From: Prosthecomicrobium sp. N25
Lineage (GTDB): Bacteria; Pseudomonadota; Alphaproteobacteria; Rhizobiales; Ancalomicrobiaceae
Direction of reading: 5' to 3'
Assembly: GCF_037203705.1 (NCBI RefSeq)
Contig: NZ_JBBCAT010000006.1
Span: 186,001 to 250,000 of the forward strand
DNA length: 64,000 bases
Part shown: positions 23,447 to 32,562 of the stretch, piece after piece
Position numbering within the stretch: position 1 is the stretch's first letter
Layout: the number at the start of each line of letters is the position of its first letter
The notes under the pieces: generated by a model
Databases searched by the model: none
The model's input: the letters and a program-made list of their open reading frames with translations, nothing else
Told to the model about the DNA's origin: nothing
Translations under genes and position numbers: made by a program

Positions 23447-25132
23447 TCAGTTGGCCCCGTCGAGCAGCCGTCGCGCGATCACCTGGGCCTGGATCTCGGC
23501 CGCCCCCTCGAAGATGTTGAGGATGCGGGCGTCGCAGAGCACGCGGCTGACCGGGTACTCGAGCGCGAAGCCGTTGCCGCCGTGGATCTGCAGGGCGTTG
23601 TCGGCGGCCGCCCAGGCGACGCGCGCGCCGAGCAGCTTGGCCATGCCGGCCTCCAGGTCGCAGCGCTTGTCGTGGTCCTTCTGGCGCGCCGCGAAATAGG
23701 TGAGCTGGCGGGCGATCATGACCTCGACCGCCATCATGGCGAGCTTGTCGGCCACCCGCGGGAACTCGATCAGCGCCTTGCCGAACTGGACGCGGTCCTG
23801 GGCATACTTGAGCCCGAGATCGAGCGCCGACTGCGCCACGCCGACCGCCCGGGCGGCCGTCTGGATGCGCGCGGACTCGAAGGTCTGCATGAGCTGCTTG
23901 AAGCCCTGCCCCTCGACGCCGCCGAGCAGGTTGCCGGCCGGCACCTCGAAGCCGTCGAACGCGATCTCGTATTCCTTCATGCCGCGGTAGCCGAGCACCT
24001 CGATCTCCCCGCCCGACATCCCCTTGGCCGGGAACGGCTCCGCGTCCGTGCCTCGCGGCTTCGGCGCGAGCAGCATGGAAAGGCCCTTGTAGCCGGGCTC
24101 CGCCGGATTGGTCCGCACGAGCAGCGTCATCAGGTCGGCGCGCACCGGATGCGTGATCCAGGTCTTGTTGCCGCTGACCTTGTAGACGTCGCCCTCGCGC
24201 ACCGCCCGGGTGCGCAGGGAGCCGAGGTCAGAGCCGGTGTTGGGCTCGGTGAAGACCGCCGTCGGCAGAACCTCGCCCGAGGCGATGCGCGGCAGCCACT
24301 CGGCCTTCTGCTCCTCGGTCCCGCCGCCGAGAATGAGTTCGGCCGCGATCTCCGAGCGCGTCCCCAGCGAGCCGACGCCGATATAGGCGCGCGACAGCTC
24401 CTCGGAGACGACGCACATGGACTCCTTGCCGAGCCCCAGGCCGCCGAAGTCCTCGGGAATCGTCAGGCCGAAGACGCCGAGCTCGGCGAGCTTTCCGATC
24501 ACCTCGAGGGGGATGTAGTCGTTCTTCAGGTGCCACTCGTGGGCGTGCGGCAGCACCTCGTCGACCGCGAACTTGCGCATCTCGACCCGGAACTGCGCGA
24601 GCGTGTCGTCGAGCCCGTCCTCGCCGACCGTGAGCTTGCCGGCGTCCCGCCGCATGGCGGCGGTCAGCACGGCGCGGTTCTCGGCCGTGTTGCCGGTGGC
24701 GACGAGCCGCGCGACCTCGGGCGTGTCGAGGACCGCGAGGTCGCCCTTGGAGAGGCCGAGGTCGGACGGGCGAACGATCTCGCCCTGGTTCATCGGAATG
24801 CCGCCCTGGACCTGTTCCAGGTACTCGCCGAAGGCGATGCGGACGATCGCCTCCTCGACGGGCCCGAACTTGCCCTCCGGCTCGAGCCGCTCCGCATAGG
24901 CCGCCATCTCGCGCAGGGCCTCGACGTAAGTCGCCAGCCAGGCGAGGCCATGGGCGGCACGCTGCTCGCGGTCGACCAGGTCCCCGGAAATCCTGCCGCC
25001 GCGCTCGACCCGCGTCCGGACCCGCGCCCGGGCGCTGGCGATGAGCACGTCGAGCGCCTCGACGGCCGCGCGGGCGTCGGCGATGAGGGTAGCCGGGCTG
25101 GCGGCGGGCGAAACGGGCATGGCGAGGGTCAT
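23447..25132 (-). CDS. mcd: Acyl-CoA dehydrogenase family, probable (2S)-methylsuccinyl-CoA dehydrogenase
   Basis: 561-residue acyl-CoA dehydrogenase with a helical N-terminal extension of about 170 residues before the usual fold, the hallmark of methylsuccinyl-CoA dehydrogenase (Mcd), which oxidises (2S)-methylsuccinyl-CoA to mesaconyl-CoA in the ethylmalonyl-CoA pathway. Visible: FTEPNTGSDLGSLRT (FAD/substrate binding), the GFKQLMQTFESAR helix, RVQFGKAL, and the C-terminal QIHGGNGFALEYP and RILNIFEGAAEIQ. Of two close ATGs, 25132 is chosen because GGAGG lies 6 bases upstream; at 25138 the same site touches the codon. EtfAB nearby would take its electrons. Confidence 0.85.
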   Translation of the reverse strand: MTLAMPVSPAASPATLIADARAAVEALDVLIASARARVRTRVERGGRISGDLVDREQRAAHGLAWLATYVEALREMAAYAERLEPEGKFGPVEEAIVRIAFGEYLEQVQGGIPMNQGEIVRPSDLGLSKGDLAVLDTPEVARLVATGNTAENRAVLTAAMRRDAGKLTVGEDGLDDTLAQFRVEMRKFAVDEVLPHAHEWHLKNDYIPLEVIGKLAELGVFGLTIPEDFGGLGLGKESMCVVSEELSRAYIGVGSLGTRSEIAAELILGGGTEEQKAEWLPRIASGEVLPTAVFTEPNTGSDLGSLRTRAVREGDVYKVSGNKTWITHPVRADLMTLLVRTNPAEPGYKGLSMLLAPKPRGTDAEPFPAKGMSGGEIEVLGYRGMKEYEIAFDGFEVPAGNLLGGVEGQGFKQLMQTFESARIQTAARAVGVAQSALDLGLKYAQDRVQFGKALIEFPRVADKLAMMAVEVMIARQLTYFAARQKDHDKRCDLEAGMAKLLGARVAWAAADNALQIHGGNGFALEYPVSRVLCDARILNIFEGAAEIQAQVIARRLLDGAN

Positions 25133-25262
25133 CGGCATCCTCCCGGGCGGCGGCTCCGCCGGCTCTTCGTCACTGTTGCAGCGCGAAAATATGCCGGAGT
25201 CGGCAATCCGCAAGCCGTCCTTTCGGAGGCCTTTCGACGCGGGGCCGCGCCGCCGGGCCGGC

Positions 25263-26147
25263 CTAGCGCCGGCTCGCCAGGGCCACGCCCACAACCGTGA
25301 GCGCCATGCCGGCGATCTGGATCGGCATGAGCGTCTCGCCCAGCACCGCCCAGGCCTGCAGGGCCGCGGTCGGCGGGATCAGGTAGATGAGGGTCGCGGC
25401 CCGCGAGACTTCGCCCCGCCGGATCAGCAGGAGGAGGAGCGCAATGGCGCCGATCGACAGGGCGAGCACCGACCAGGCGAGCGCATAGAAGAGTTCCGGC
25501 ACCGGGTCGAGCCGCATGTCCTCCAGGAGGAACGCCGCCGGCAGCGTCACCAGGAAGGCGCCGGCATATTGCAGCGCCGCGATGGCCCGGAGGTCGCCGC
25601 CCTGGAGATGACGTTTCTGGTAGAAGGTTCCGGCCGTCACCGCCACCATGGCGGCCACGTTCACCGCGACCGGAAGCAGGATCACGCCGAGCGGAGCCCC
25701 GCCGGCCGCCGCGAGCTTTGGCGACAGCGCGATCAGGAGTCCCACGAAGCCGAGCCCGATCCCGGCCCACCGCCAGGCATCGAGCTTCTCGCCCAGGAGC
25801 CGCGGCGCGAGCAGCGCGGTGAGCAGCGGCTGCACGGCGGCGATCAGGGCCGACAGGCCCGCAGGGATGCCGTGCGCGATGGCCCACCACACCCCGCCGA
25901 GATAGATCGCGTGCAGGAGCACACCGGAGACGAGCCCGTGCCGGACCAAGTCCCGGTTGCGCGGCAGCATGACGCCGGAGAGCCGCGCAAAGACGACGAT
26001 CACGACCGTCGCCACCGCGTAGCGAAGCGACAGGAAGGTCAGCGGATCGGCATGCGGGGCCGCATAGCGCGCCACCACCCATCCCGTGCTCCAAAGGAGC
26101 ACGAACACGACGGGCACGAGGGCGAGGCCGAGGCTGCGGAGGGTCAT
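25263..26147 (-). CDS. EamA/DMT family transporter
   Basis: 294-residue inner-membrane protein with about ten hydrophobic segments in two EamA repeats, starting MTLRSLGLALVPVVFVLLWS. The family exports or exchanges small metabolites; nothing here fixes the substrate. It follows the sugar operon genes with an 86-base gap on the same strand and may be read from that transcript, but a link is not shown. Confidence 0.88.
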   Translation of the reverse strand: MTLRSLGLALVPVVFVLLWSTGWVVARYAAPHADPLTFLSLRYAVATVVIVVFARLSGVMLPRNRDLVRHGLVSGVLLHAIYLGGVWWAIAHGIPAGLSALIAAVQPLLTALLAPRLLGEKLDAWRWAGIGLGFVGLLIALSPKLAAAGGAPLGVILLPVAVNVAAMVAVTAGTFYQKRHLQGGDLRAIAALQYAGAFLVTLPAAFLLEDMRLDPVPELFYALAWSVLALSIGAIALLLLLIRRGEVSRAATLIYLIPPTAALQAWAVLGETLMPIQIAGMALTVVGVALASRR

Positions 26148-26233
26148 GCGCCGAGCCCTAGCCGGCCGACGGGTCGACCGCAACCGCGCCCTCGGCATTT
26201 CTCCTGTGCCGCCGCCGACCGCACGCGGCGCGC

Positions 26234-27403
26234 TCAGACCTCCGTCCAGACCCCGCCCGCCCGCGACGACCGGATGGAGGCCGACACGAACCTGAGCCCC
26301 CGCAGCCCCGCGTCGATGCCCGGCACGAGCCCCGCATCCGGCCGGCCTCCGCCGCGCGCCGCCACGATGGCGTCGGCGATCTCGTCGTAGAGGGTCGCGA
26401 AGGCCTCGAGATAGCCCTCCGGATGGCCCGCCGGGATGCGCACCAGCCCCGAGGAGGCCGCGGTCGCGCCGTTGCCGGCCCGCGTCACGATGCGGGTCGT
26501 GTCGCCGAAGGGTGAGTAGAGGAGTTCGTTCGGGTTTTCCTGGCCCCAGCGGATCGAGCCCTTCGAGCCGTAGATGCGGATCCGGAGCCCGTTTTCGTGC
26601 CCGGGCGCGACCTGGCTGACCCAGAGCGAGCCCCGCGCGCCCGAGGCGAAGCGGAGCAGGATCTGGGCGTTGTCGTCGACCGGCCGGCCCTCCACGAAGC
26701 TCGTCAGGTCGGCGGCCAGCGACGCCACCGTGTCGCCGGTGATGAACTCGGCGAGGTTGAACGCATGGGTTCCGATGTCGCCGATGGCGCCGCCCGCGCC
26801 CGAGCGCGCCGGGTCGGTCCGCCATTCCGCCTGCTTGTGGCCCGTGTCCTCGAGCTTCTCGGTCAGCCAGTCCTGCACATATTCGGCCTGCACGGTCCGG
26901 ATCGTCCCGAGCGCCCCGGAGGCGACCAGCGCCCGCGCCTCGCGCACCAGCGGATAGGCCGTGTAGTTGTACGTGACCGCGAAGAGACGCGCGCTCCCCC
27001 GCACCACCGGCTCCAGCGACAAGCCCGCCTCCAGGCTGTCGGCGAGCGGCTTGTCGCAGATCACGTGCAGCCCCGCCTCCAGCGCGGCGCGCGCCGCCGG
27101 CACGTGCACGTGGTTCGGCGTAACGATCACGACCGCCTCGATGCCGTCCGGCCGCCCCGCCTCGCCGGCCATCATGGCCGCGAAGTCGGGATAGCTGCGC
27201 TCGTCCGCCAGCCCGAGCGCCCGGCCGGAGCGCCGGGCCTTCTCGGCACTCGACGAGAGCGCGCCGGCGACCAGCGCGAAGCGCCCGTCGAGGCGGGCTG
27301 CGATGCGGTGCACGGCGCCGATGAAGGCGCCTTCGCCGCCGCCGATCATGCCGTAGCGGACCGGGCGGGCGGCATCCTTCTCCGAAGCGGCTTCGATGGT
27401 CAT
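26234..27403 (-). CDS. Gfo/Idh/MocA family oxidoreductase
   Basis: 389-residue NAD(P)-dependent sugar/inositol dehydrogenase-type protein. The Rossmann motif GMIGGGEGAFIG, the TPNHVH strand end, and the catalytic-Lys motif CDKPL (in place of the usual EKP) are visible; the C-terminal half has the GDIGTHAFNLAEFITG segment with the usual Asp and His. It overlaps the preceding TIM-barrel isomerase by 4 bases (ATGA). Last enzyme gene of the LacI-linked sugar operon. Confidence 0.9.
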   Translation of the reverse strand: MTIEAASEKDAARPVRYGMIGGGEGAFIGAVHRIAARLDGRFALVAGALSSSAEKARRSGRALGLADERSYPDFAAMMAGEAGRPDGIEAVVIVTPNHVHVPAARAALEAGLHVICDKPLADSLEAGLSLEPVVRGSARLFAVTYNYTAYPLVREARALVASGALGTIRTVQAEYVQDWLTEKLEDTGHKQAEWRTDPARSGAGGAIGDIGTHAFNLAEFITGDTVASLAADLTSFVEGRPVDDNAQILLRFASGARGSLWVSQVAPGHENGLRIRIYGSKGSIRWGQENPNELLYSPFGDTTRIVTRAGNGATAASSGLVRIPAGHPEGYLEAFATLYDEIADAIVAARGGGRPDAGLVPGIDAGLRGLRFVSASIRSSRAGGVWTEV

Positions 27404-28461
27404 CGGCCGATCCCCAGGACACGGTTGTTGAGGGACGCATCGGCGCCGGAGGCCGCGAAGTCGTCGAAGGCCTTCTCGGTGACGCGGATGATATGGCTGG
27501 CGATGAAGGGCGCGCCCTCGGCCGCCCCGTCCTCCGGATGCTTCAGGCAGCATTCCCATTCGAGCACCGCCCAGCCGTCGTAGCCGTAGCCGGCGAGCCT
27601 GGAGAAGATGCCCGAGAAGTCGACCTGCCCGTCGCCGACCGACCGGAACCGCCCCGCGCGGTTCAGCCAGGGCTGGAACCCCGAGTAGACGCCCTGGCGC
27701 CCCGTCGGGTTGAACTCGGCGTCCTTCACGTGGAAGGCGTAGATCCGCTCGTGGTAGATGTCGATGAAGTCGAGATAGTCGAGCTGCTGCAGCAGGAAGT
27801 GCGAGGGATCGTAGTTGATCCCGCAGGCCTGGTGCCCGCCGACCGCGTCCAGGAACATCTCGAAGGTCGCCCCGTCGAAGACGTCCTCGCCCGGATGGAT
27901 CTCGAAGCCGACCCGGACCCCGTTCTCCTGCATGGCGTCGAGGAGCGGCCGCCAGCGCCGGCCGAGCTCCGCAAAGGCCGTCTCGATCAGTCCCGCCGGG
28001 CGCTGCGGCCACGGATACAGGAACGGCCACGCGAAGGCACCCGGGAAGGAGACGTGGGCGGTGAGCCCCAGCCGGCGCGAGGCCTGCGCGGCGAGGCGGA
28101 CCTGCTCCTCCGCCCAGGCCCGCCGGGCGGTCGGATTGCCCCGGACGTTAGCCGGCGCGAATCCGTCGAACAATTCGTCATAGGCCGGGTGCACGGCGAC
28201 GAGCTGGCCCTGCAGATGGGTCGAGAGCTCCGTGATCGCGACCCCGTTCCCGGCCGCGATCCCCTTCAGCTCGTCGCAATAGTCCTGCGAGGACGCCGCC
28301 TTGGCGAGGTCGATCAGGCGCCCGTCCCAGGTCGGCACCTGGACGCCCTTGTAGCCGAGCTCGCCGGCCCACCGGGTCATGCCCTCGAAGCTGTTGAAGG
28401 GCGGCGCGTCGCCCGCGAACTGGGCGAGGAAGATCCCCGGTCCCTGGATGGTGGCAGGCAT
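27400..28461 (-). CDS. Sugar phosphate isomerase/epimerase (AP endonuclease 2-like TIM barrel)
   Basis: 353-residue TIM-barrel protein of the xylose-isomerase-like group. Metal-ligand motifs are spaced as in the family: Glu in GFEIHPGED, Asp and His in NYDPSHFLL, HVKD in YAFHVKDAEF, and a late Glu in AVLEWECC. Substrate not known. Members of this fold often work beside Gfo/Idh/MocA dehydrogenases on inosose or 3-keto-sugars; here it is coupled to one by a 4-base overlap. Confidence 0.88.
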   Translation of the reverse strand: MPATIQGPGIFLAQFAGDAPPFNSFEGMTRWAGELGYKGVQVPTWDGRLIDLAKAASSQDYCDELKGIAAGNGVAITELSTHLQGQLVAVHPAYDELFDGFAPANVRGNPTARRAWAEEQVRLAAQASRRLGLTAHVSFPGAFAWPFLYPWPQRPAGLIETAFAELGRRWRPLLDAMQENGVRVGFEIHPGEDVFDGATFEMFLDAVGGHQACGINYDPSHFLLQQLDYLDFIDIYHERIYAFHVKDAEFNPTGRQGVYSGFQPWLNRAGRFRSVGDGQVDFSGIFSRLAGYGYDGWAVLEWECCLKHPEDGAAEGAPFIASHIIRVTEKAFDDFAASGADASLNNRVLGIGR

Positions 28462-28544
28462 GCATTGCTCCCTTGCGCGTCGACATCGTTCTTAGTCGTG
28501 CGGCCGGGCCCGCGGTCCGGCCGCCTGTCTCCGTCCGGCGCGGA

Positions 28545-29717
28545 TCAGGCCGCGGCTGCCGCCGCAGTGCCCGCCGTCGCCAAGGGGTCGACGAGAAGGC
28601 TGCGCAGCTCCGCCTCGCCGAGCGCCGCCGGCCGCTCGCCGCCCTCGATCGCGATCTGCCGCCCCGTCTCGCCGGCCTCGAGGATCGCGTACATCACCTC
28701 GAGGACATGAAGGCCCAGGCGCCCGGACGTACGCGGCGGCCGGCCGGCCCGGATGGCGGCCGCGAACTCCGCGACCCCGAGCATGCGGTAGTTGGCGTGG
28801 AGCGGGTCGGCGTCCGGATGGTTCGGCTTGCCGCAGACCTCCATGCGCGTGTCGATGCCGACCCAGTCGCCGCGCCCCTCCGAATATTCGACGAGCCCGC
28901 CGAAGAAGTTCGGGTCGGGCACGCGCAGCGACCCTTCGGTGCCGTGCAGCTCGATCGGCTTGTGGGCATGCTTGAAGACGTCCCAGGACGCGTCGAAGGA
29001 GACGACGACCCCCGAGGCGAACTCCAGCACCGCGAAGGCCGTCGTCGCCGTCTCGACCAGGATCTTCTCGCCCTTCATGGGCCCCTCGGCGGTGACGAGC
29101 CGCTCCGGCAGGCCGATCTTGGTCATGGCGACGACCCGCCGGACCGGCCCGAGCATCGCCACCAGGGTGGTGATGTAGTAGGGCCCGAGGTCGAGCACCG
29201 GCCCGCCGCCCGGCTTGAAGAAGAAGGTCGGGTTCGGGTGCCAGTGCTCCATGCCGCGCGACATGACGGTCGCGGTGCCGGCCACGATCCGGCCGACCTT
29301 GCCCTCTTCGAGGAGCCGCCGGGCCGTCTGCGCGCCCGGTCCCAGGAACGTGTCCGGCGCCACCGAGAGCGCCAGCCCGCGCGCGTCGGCCTCCTGCACG
29401 AGACGCCGCCCATCCTCGACCGAGACGGTGAGCGGCTTCTCCGAGAAGACATGCTTGCCGGCCGACAGCGCCGCCATCGAGACGGCGAAATGGGCGTTCG
29501 GCACCGTGAGGTTGATGACGGCCTGGATCTCGTCGCTCGCCAGCGCCTCGTCGACCGAGAGAGCGCGCACGCCGAAGCGCTGGCTCTGCCGGGCGGCGGC
29601 CTCCGGCACGATGTCGGCCACGGCGGCGATCTTCACGCCCCGGAACAGGGGCGCGTTCTGCAGGTAGCGGGTCGAGATGTTGCCGGCGCCGATGACGGCG
29701 ATGGTCAGATCGGACAT
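28545..29717 (-). CDS. Gfo/Idh/MocA family oxidoreductase
   Basis: 390-residue second dehydrogenase of the operon. Starts MSDLTIAVIGAGNISTRYL with the GxGxxS cofactor motif; the catalytic Lys is in FSEKPLTV; the C-terminal domain has GGGPVLDLGPYYIT with the expected Asp. ATG 29717 is the first good start. It differs clearly from the 26234-27403 copy, so the two probably act on different intermediates or carbons. The C terminus ends in an Ala-rich tail. Confidence 0.9.
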   Translation of the reverse strand: MSDLTIAVIGAGNISTRYLQNAPLFRGVKIAAVADIVPEAAARQSQRFGVRALSVDEALASDEIQAVINLTVPNAHFAVSMAALSAGKHVFSEKPLTVSVEDGRRLVQEADARGLALSVAPDTFLGPGAQTARRLLEEGKVGRIVAGTATVMSRGMEHWHPNPTFFFKPGGGPVLDLGPYYITTLVAMLGPVRRVVAMTKIGLPERLVTAEGPMKGEKILVETATTAFAVLEFASGVVVSFDASWDVFKHAHKPIELHGTEGSLRVPDPNFFGGLVEYSEGRGDWVGIDTRMEVCGKPNHPDADPLHANYRMLGVAEFAAAIRAGRPPRTSGRLGLHVLEVMYAILEAGETGRQIAIEGGERPAALGEAELRSLLVDPLATAGTAAAAAA

Positions 29718-29737
29718 GGAACAGGGCCTTCTTCGGT

Positions 29738-30493
29738 TCACCAGCGGGCGATGGTCTCGTAGGAGCGGCGCGCGAAGCGCTCCGCGTCGTTCGGCTTGTC
29801 GTGCTCGACGACGAAGAGCCGGGCCGGGGTCTCGGCTACGGCGGCCATGATGGACGGCCAGTCGAGCACGCCGTGGCCGACGTCCGCCCAGCCGTCCTCG
29901 TCGGCGCATTCCCCCGCCGGCGCGATGTCCTTGACGTGGACGGCGACCAGCCGGTCTGCGCGCTTTGCGACCTCCGCGATCGGGTCCGCGCCGCCGCGCA
30001 CGATCCAGGCGAGGTCGGCCTCCCAGACGGCGCCCGGCATGGCGTCGAACATCAGGTCGAGCGGCAGGCGTCCGTCGGCGGTCCGCTGGAACTCCCAATG
30101 GTGGTTGTGCCAGCCGAACCGCAGGCCCTCGCCGGTCACCACTTTGCCGATCTCGGCGAGCTCCCGCCCGAGCGCGGCCCAGCCTTCGGCGTCCTTCTCA
30201 CGCTCGTTCGGCGGCGGCGCCGGCACCAGCGCGATCTCCACGCCGAGCGACTTCAGGAGCGCGGTCGTCGCCCTGGCGTCGGCCCGGAAGCGGTCGAGGC
30301 CGACATGGCAGCTCGGCGCCGTCATGCCGTGCTTGTCCAGGAGCCCGCGCAGCCGGTCCGGCTCGCCGAGAAGTCCGCCGAAGGGCTCGACGAGCCGATA
30401 GCCGATCCTCGCCAGCATGGCGAACTGGTCTTCGAGGGAGGGAATGAAGCGGGCCGAGTAGAGCTGGAACGAAAGGCGGTCGAGAATGCTCAC
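29738..30493 (-). CDS. Sugar phosphate isomerase/epimerase family protein
   Basis: 251-residue TIM-barrel protein, a shorter relative of the 27400-28461 product. Metal-site residues: GWHNHHWEF, EADLAWI, VHVKD and FVVEHDKP. It begins MSILDRLSFQLYSARF. It lies 20 bases upstream of the second dehydrogenase gene and 22 bases downstream of the ABC ATPase, so it is firmly within the operon. Substrate unknown. Confidence 0.88.
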   Translation of the reverse strand: MSILDRLSFQLYSARFIPSLEDQFAMLARIGYRLVEPFGGLLGEPDRLRGLLDKHGMTAPSCHVGLDRFRADARATTALLKSLGVEIALVPAPPPNEREKDAEGWAALGRELAEIGKVVTGEGLRFGWHNHHWEFQRTADGRLPLDLMFDAMPGAVWEADLAWIVRGGADPIAEVAKRADRLVAVHVKDIAPAGECADEDGWADVGHGVLDWPSIMAAVAETPARLFVVEHDKPNDAERFARRSYETIARW

Positions 30494-30515
30494 GGGATCT
30501 CTCCGGTCTCGGATC

Positions 30516-31637
30516 TCAGAGGCGGTCGCCGCTGGCGTCGTCGAAGAGCGACAGCCGGTCGGCGGGGAAGCGGAGTTTCAGGCGGTCGCCGGACGCGACC
30601 CGGCGCTCGCCGTCGAGGCGCACCGACATCGAGACCTTGCGCCCGAGGCGGCACCAGACCAGGCTGTCGGCGCCCATCGGCTCGACCATCTCGACGACGG
30701 CCTCCAGGCCGCCCTCCGGGTCGAGGTCGACATGCTCGGGTCGGATGCCGAGCGTCACGGGCGCAGCGCCCGCCGGCACGCCGGCGGGCTTGTAGCGGTA
30801 GCCGGCGAGCGGCACCGAGATGCCCTCGGCCGCGAAGGTCGTGCCGCCCTCGATGCGGCCGGGGATGAAGTTCATGGCTGGCGAGCCGACGAAGGAGGCG
30901 ACGAAGCGGTTCTGCGGCTCGCGGTAGATCTTGTGCGGCGTGTCGAGCTGCTGGATGACGCCCGACTGCATGACCGCGATCCGGTCGGCGAGCGTCAGCG
31001 CCTCGATCTGGTCGTGCGTCACGTAGATCATCGTGGCGCCGATGCGCGAATGCAGGCGCTTGATCTCGACCCGCAGTTCGGAGCGCAGCTGCGCGTCCAG
31101 GTTCGACAGCGGCTCGTCGAACAGGAAGACCGGCGCCTCCTTGACGAGCGCCCGCCCGATGGCGACGCGCTGGCGCTGGCCGCCGGAGAGCTGCGAGGGC
31201 TTGCGGTCGAGGAGAGGCCCGAGCCGGAGCATGTCGGCCGCCGCCGTCACCCGCTTCTCGATCTCGGCCTTGGGCAGCCCGGCGACCTCCAGCCCGAAGC
31301 TCAGGTTCTGGCGCACCGACATGCGCGGATAGAGCGCGTAGGACTGGAACACCATGCCGATGCCCCGGTCCTTCGGCTCGTCCCAGGTGACGTTGCGCCC
31401 GCCGATCCAGATCTGCCCGGCATCGACGTCCATCAGCCCCGCGATGGCGTTGAGGAGAGTGGACTTGCCGCAGCCCGAGGGCCCGAGCAGGACCAGGAAT
31501 TCCGACTGCGCCACTTCCAGGTCCAGCCCCTTCAGCACGCTGACGGAGCCGAACGAGATGTCGATGCCCCGCACGGACACGTTCGAGGGGCGGATGCCGA
31601 GCACGTCGGCGGGCGAGGGAGCGGTCACGGCGTTCAT
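30516..31637 (-). CDS. ABC transporter ATP-binding protein, carbohydrate type
   Basis: 373-residue ATPase of the MalK/UgpC type. Walker A GPSGCGKST, Q-loop VFQSYALYP, signature LSGGQRQRVAIGRAL, Walker B VFLFDEPLSNLD, H-loop VTHDQIEA, and a C-terminal TOBE-like region from about residue 240. Only 4 bases separate it from the permease gene before it. Energises the importer encoded by the two permeases and the binding protein upstream. Confidence 0.95.
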   Translation of the reverse strand: MNAVTAPSPADVLGIRPSNVSVRGIDISFGSVSVLKGLDLEVAQSEFLVLLGPSGCGKSTLLNAIAGLMDVDAGQIWIGGRNVTWDEPKDRGIGMVFQSYALYPRMSVRQNLSFGLEVAGLPKAEIEKRVTAAADMLRLGPLLDRKPSQLSGGQRQRVAIGRALVKEAPVFLFDEPLSNLDAQLRSELRVEIKRLHSRIGATMIYVTHDQIEALTLADRIAVMQSGVIQQLDTPHKIYREPQNRFVASFVGSPAMNFIPGRIEGGTTFAAEGISVPLAGYRYKPAGVPAGAAPVTLGIRPEHVDLDPEGGLEAVVEMVEPMGADSLVWCRLGRKVSMSVRLDGERRVASGDRLKLRFPADRLSLFDDASGDRL

Positions 31638-31641
31638 GGCT

Positions 31642-32562
31642 TCACCCCTTCACGGCGCCGGACGCGATGCCGCGGACGAACCACCGGCCCGACAGGAAAT
31701 AGACGGCGAGCGGGACGAGGGCGGTCAACATGGTCGCCGCCATCTCGACGTTGTATTCGCGCTCGCCCTGGGTCGAGTTGACGATGTTGTTGAGCTGCAC
31801 GGTCATGGGGAAGTTCTCCCGGCCGGCGAACACGAGCCCGAGCAGGAAGTCGTTCCAGATGCCCGTCACCTGCAGGATCACGGCGACGACCAGGATGGGG
31901 ATCGACATCGGCAGCATGATCTTCAGGTAGAGCCGGACGAAGCCGGCGCCGTCGACGCGCGCCGCCTTGAACAGCTCGATCGGCAGCGAGGCGTAGAAGT
32001 TGCGGAACAGCACCGTCATGACCGGCAGGCCGAAGATCGTGTGGATCAGCACGATGCCCGGCAGCGAGCCGTAGAGCCCGAGCGTCGAGAGGATCCGGAC
32101 CAGCGGATAGACGAAGATCGGATAGGGCACGAAGGCGCCGAGCAGCAGGATGCCGAACAGGATCTTCGACCCGGGCACATTCCAGAAGGCGAGCGCATAG
32201 CCGTTGATCGAGCCGACCGCGATCGAGACGATCACGCTCGGGATCAGGATCTGCACCGAGTTCCAGAAGCCGACCCGAATCCCCTCGCAGGTGAGCCCCG
32301 TGCAGGCCGACGTCCAGGCCTTCACCCAGGCGTCCCAGTTCGCCCGCGACGGCAGCGCGAACAGCGCGCCCTCGCGGATCTCCGGCATGGTCTTCATCGA
32401 CGTGACCACCATGACGTAGAGCGGCATCGCGATGGCGAGCGCGGCGAGGATCAGGACGGCGTAGACGCCGATCATCTCCACGCTGATCCGGCCCGGCTTC
32501 CGGCCTGCCGGCTCGATCGCGCCCGACCGGGCGGGCACGGAGGCGGACGCGGTGGCGCTCAT
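31642..32562 (-). CDS. Carbohydrate ABC transporter permease (MalG/GtsC type)
   Basis: 306-residue inner-membrane permease with six predicted spans and the EAA loop (AARVDGAGFVRLYLKIMLPM). The N-terminal 25 residues are polar and Ala-rich before the first span. ATG 32562 overlaps the stop codon of the partner permease by 4 bases. Resembles the glucose/mannose importer subunit GtsC in layout. Confidence 0.93.
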   Translation of the reverse strand: MSATASASVPARSGAIEPAGRKPGRISVEMIGVYAVLILAALAIAMPLYVMVVTSMKTMPEIREGALFALPSRANWDAWVKAWTSACTGLTCEGIRVGFWNSVQILIPSVIVSIAVGSINGYALAFWNVPGSKILFGILLLGAFVPYPIFVYPLVRILSTLGLYGSLPGIVLIHTIFGLPVMTVLFRNFYASLPIELFKAARVDGAGFVRLYLKIMLPMSIPILVVAVILQVTGIWNDFLLGLVFAGRENFPMTVQLNNIVNSTQGEREYNVEMAATMLTALVPLAVYFLSGRWFVRGIASGAVKG

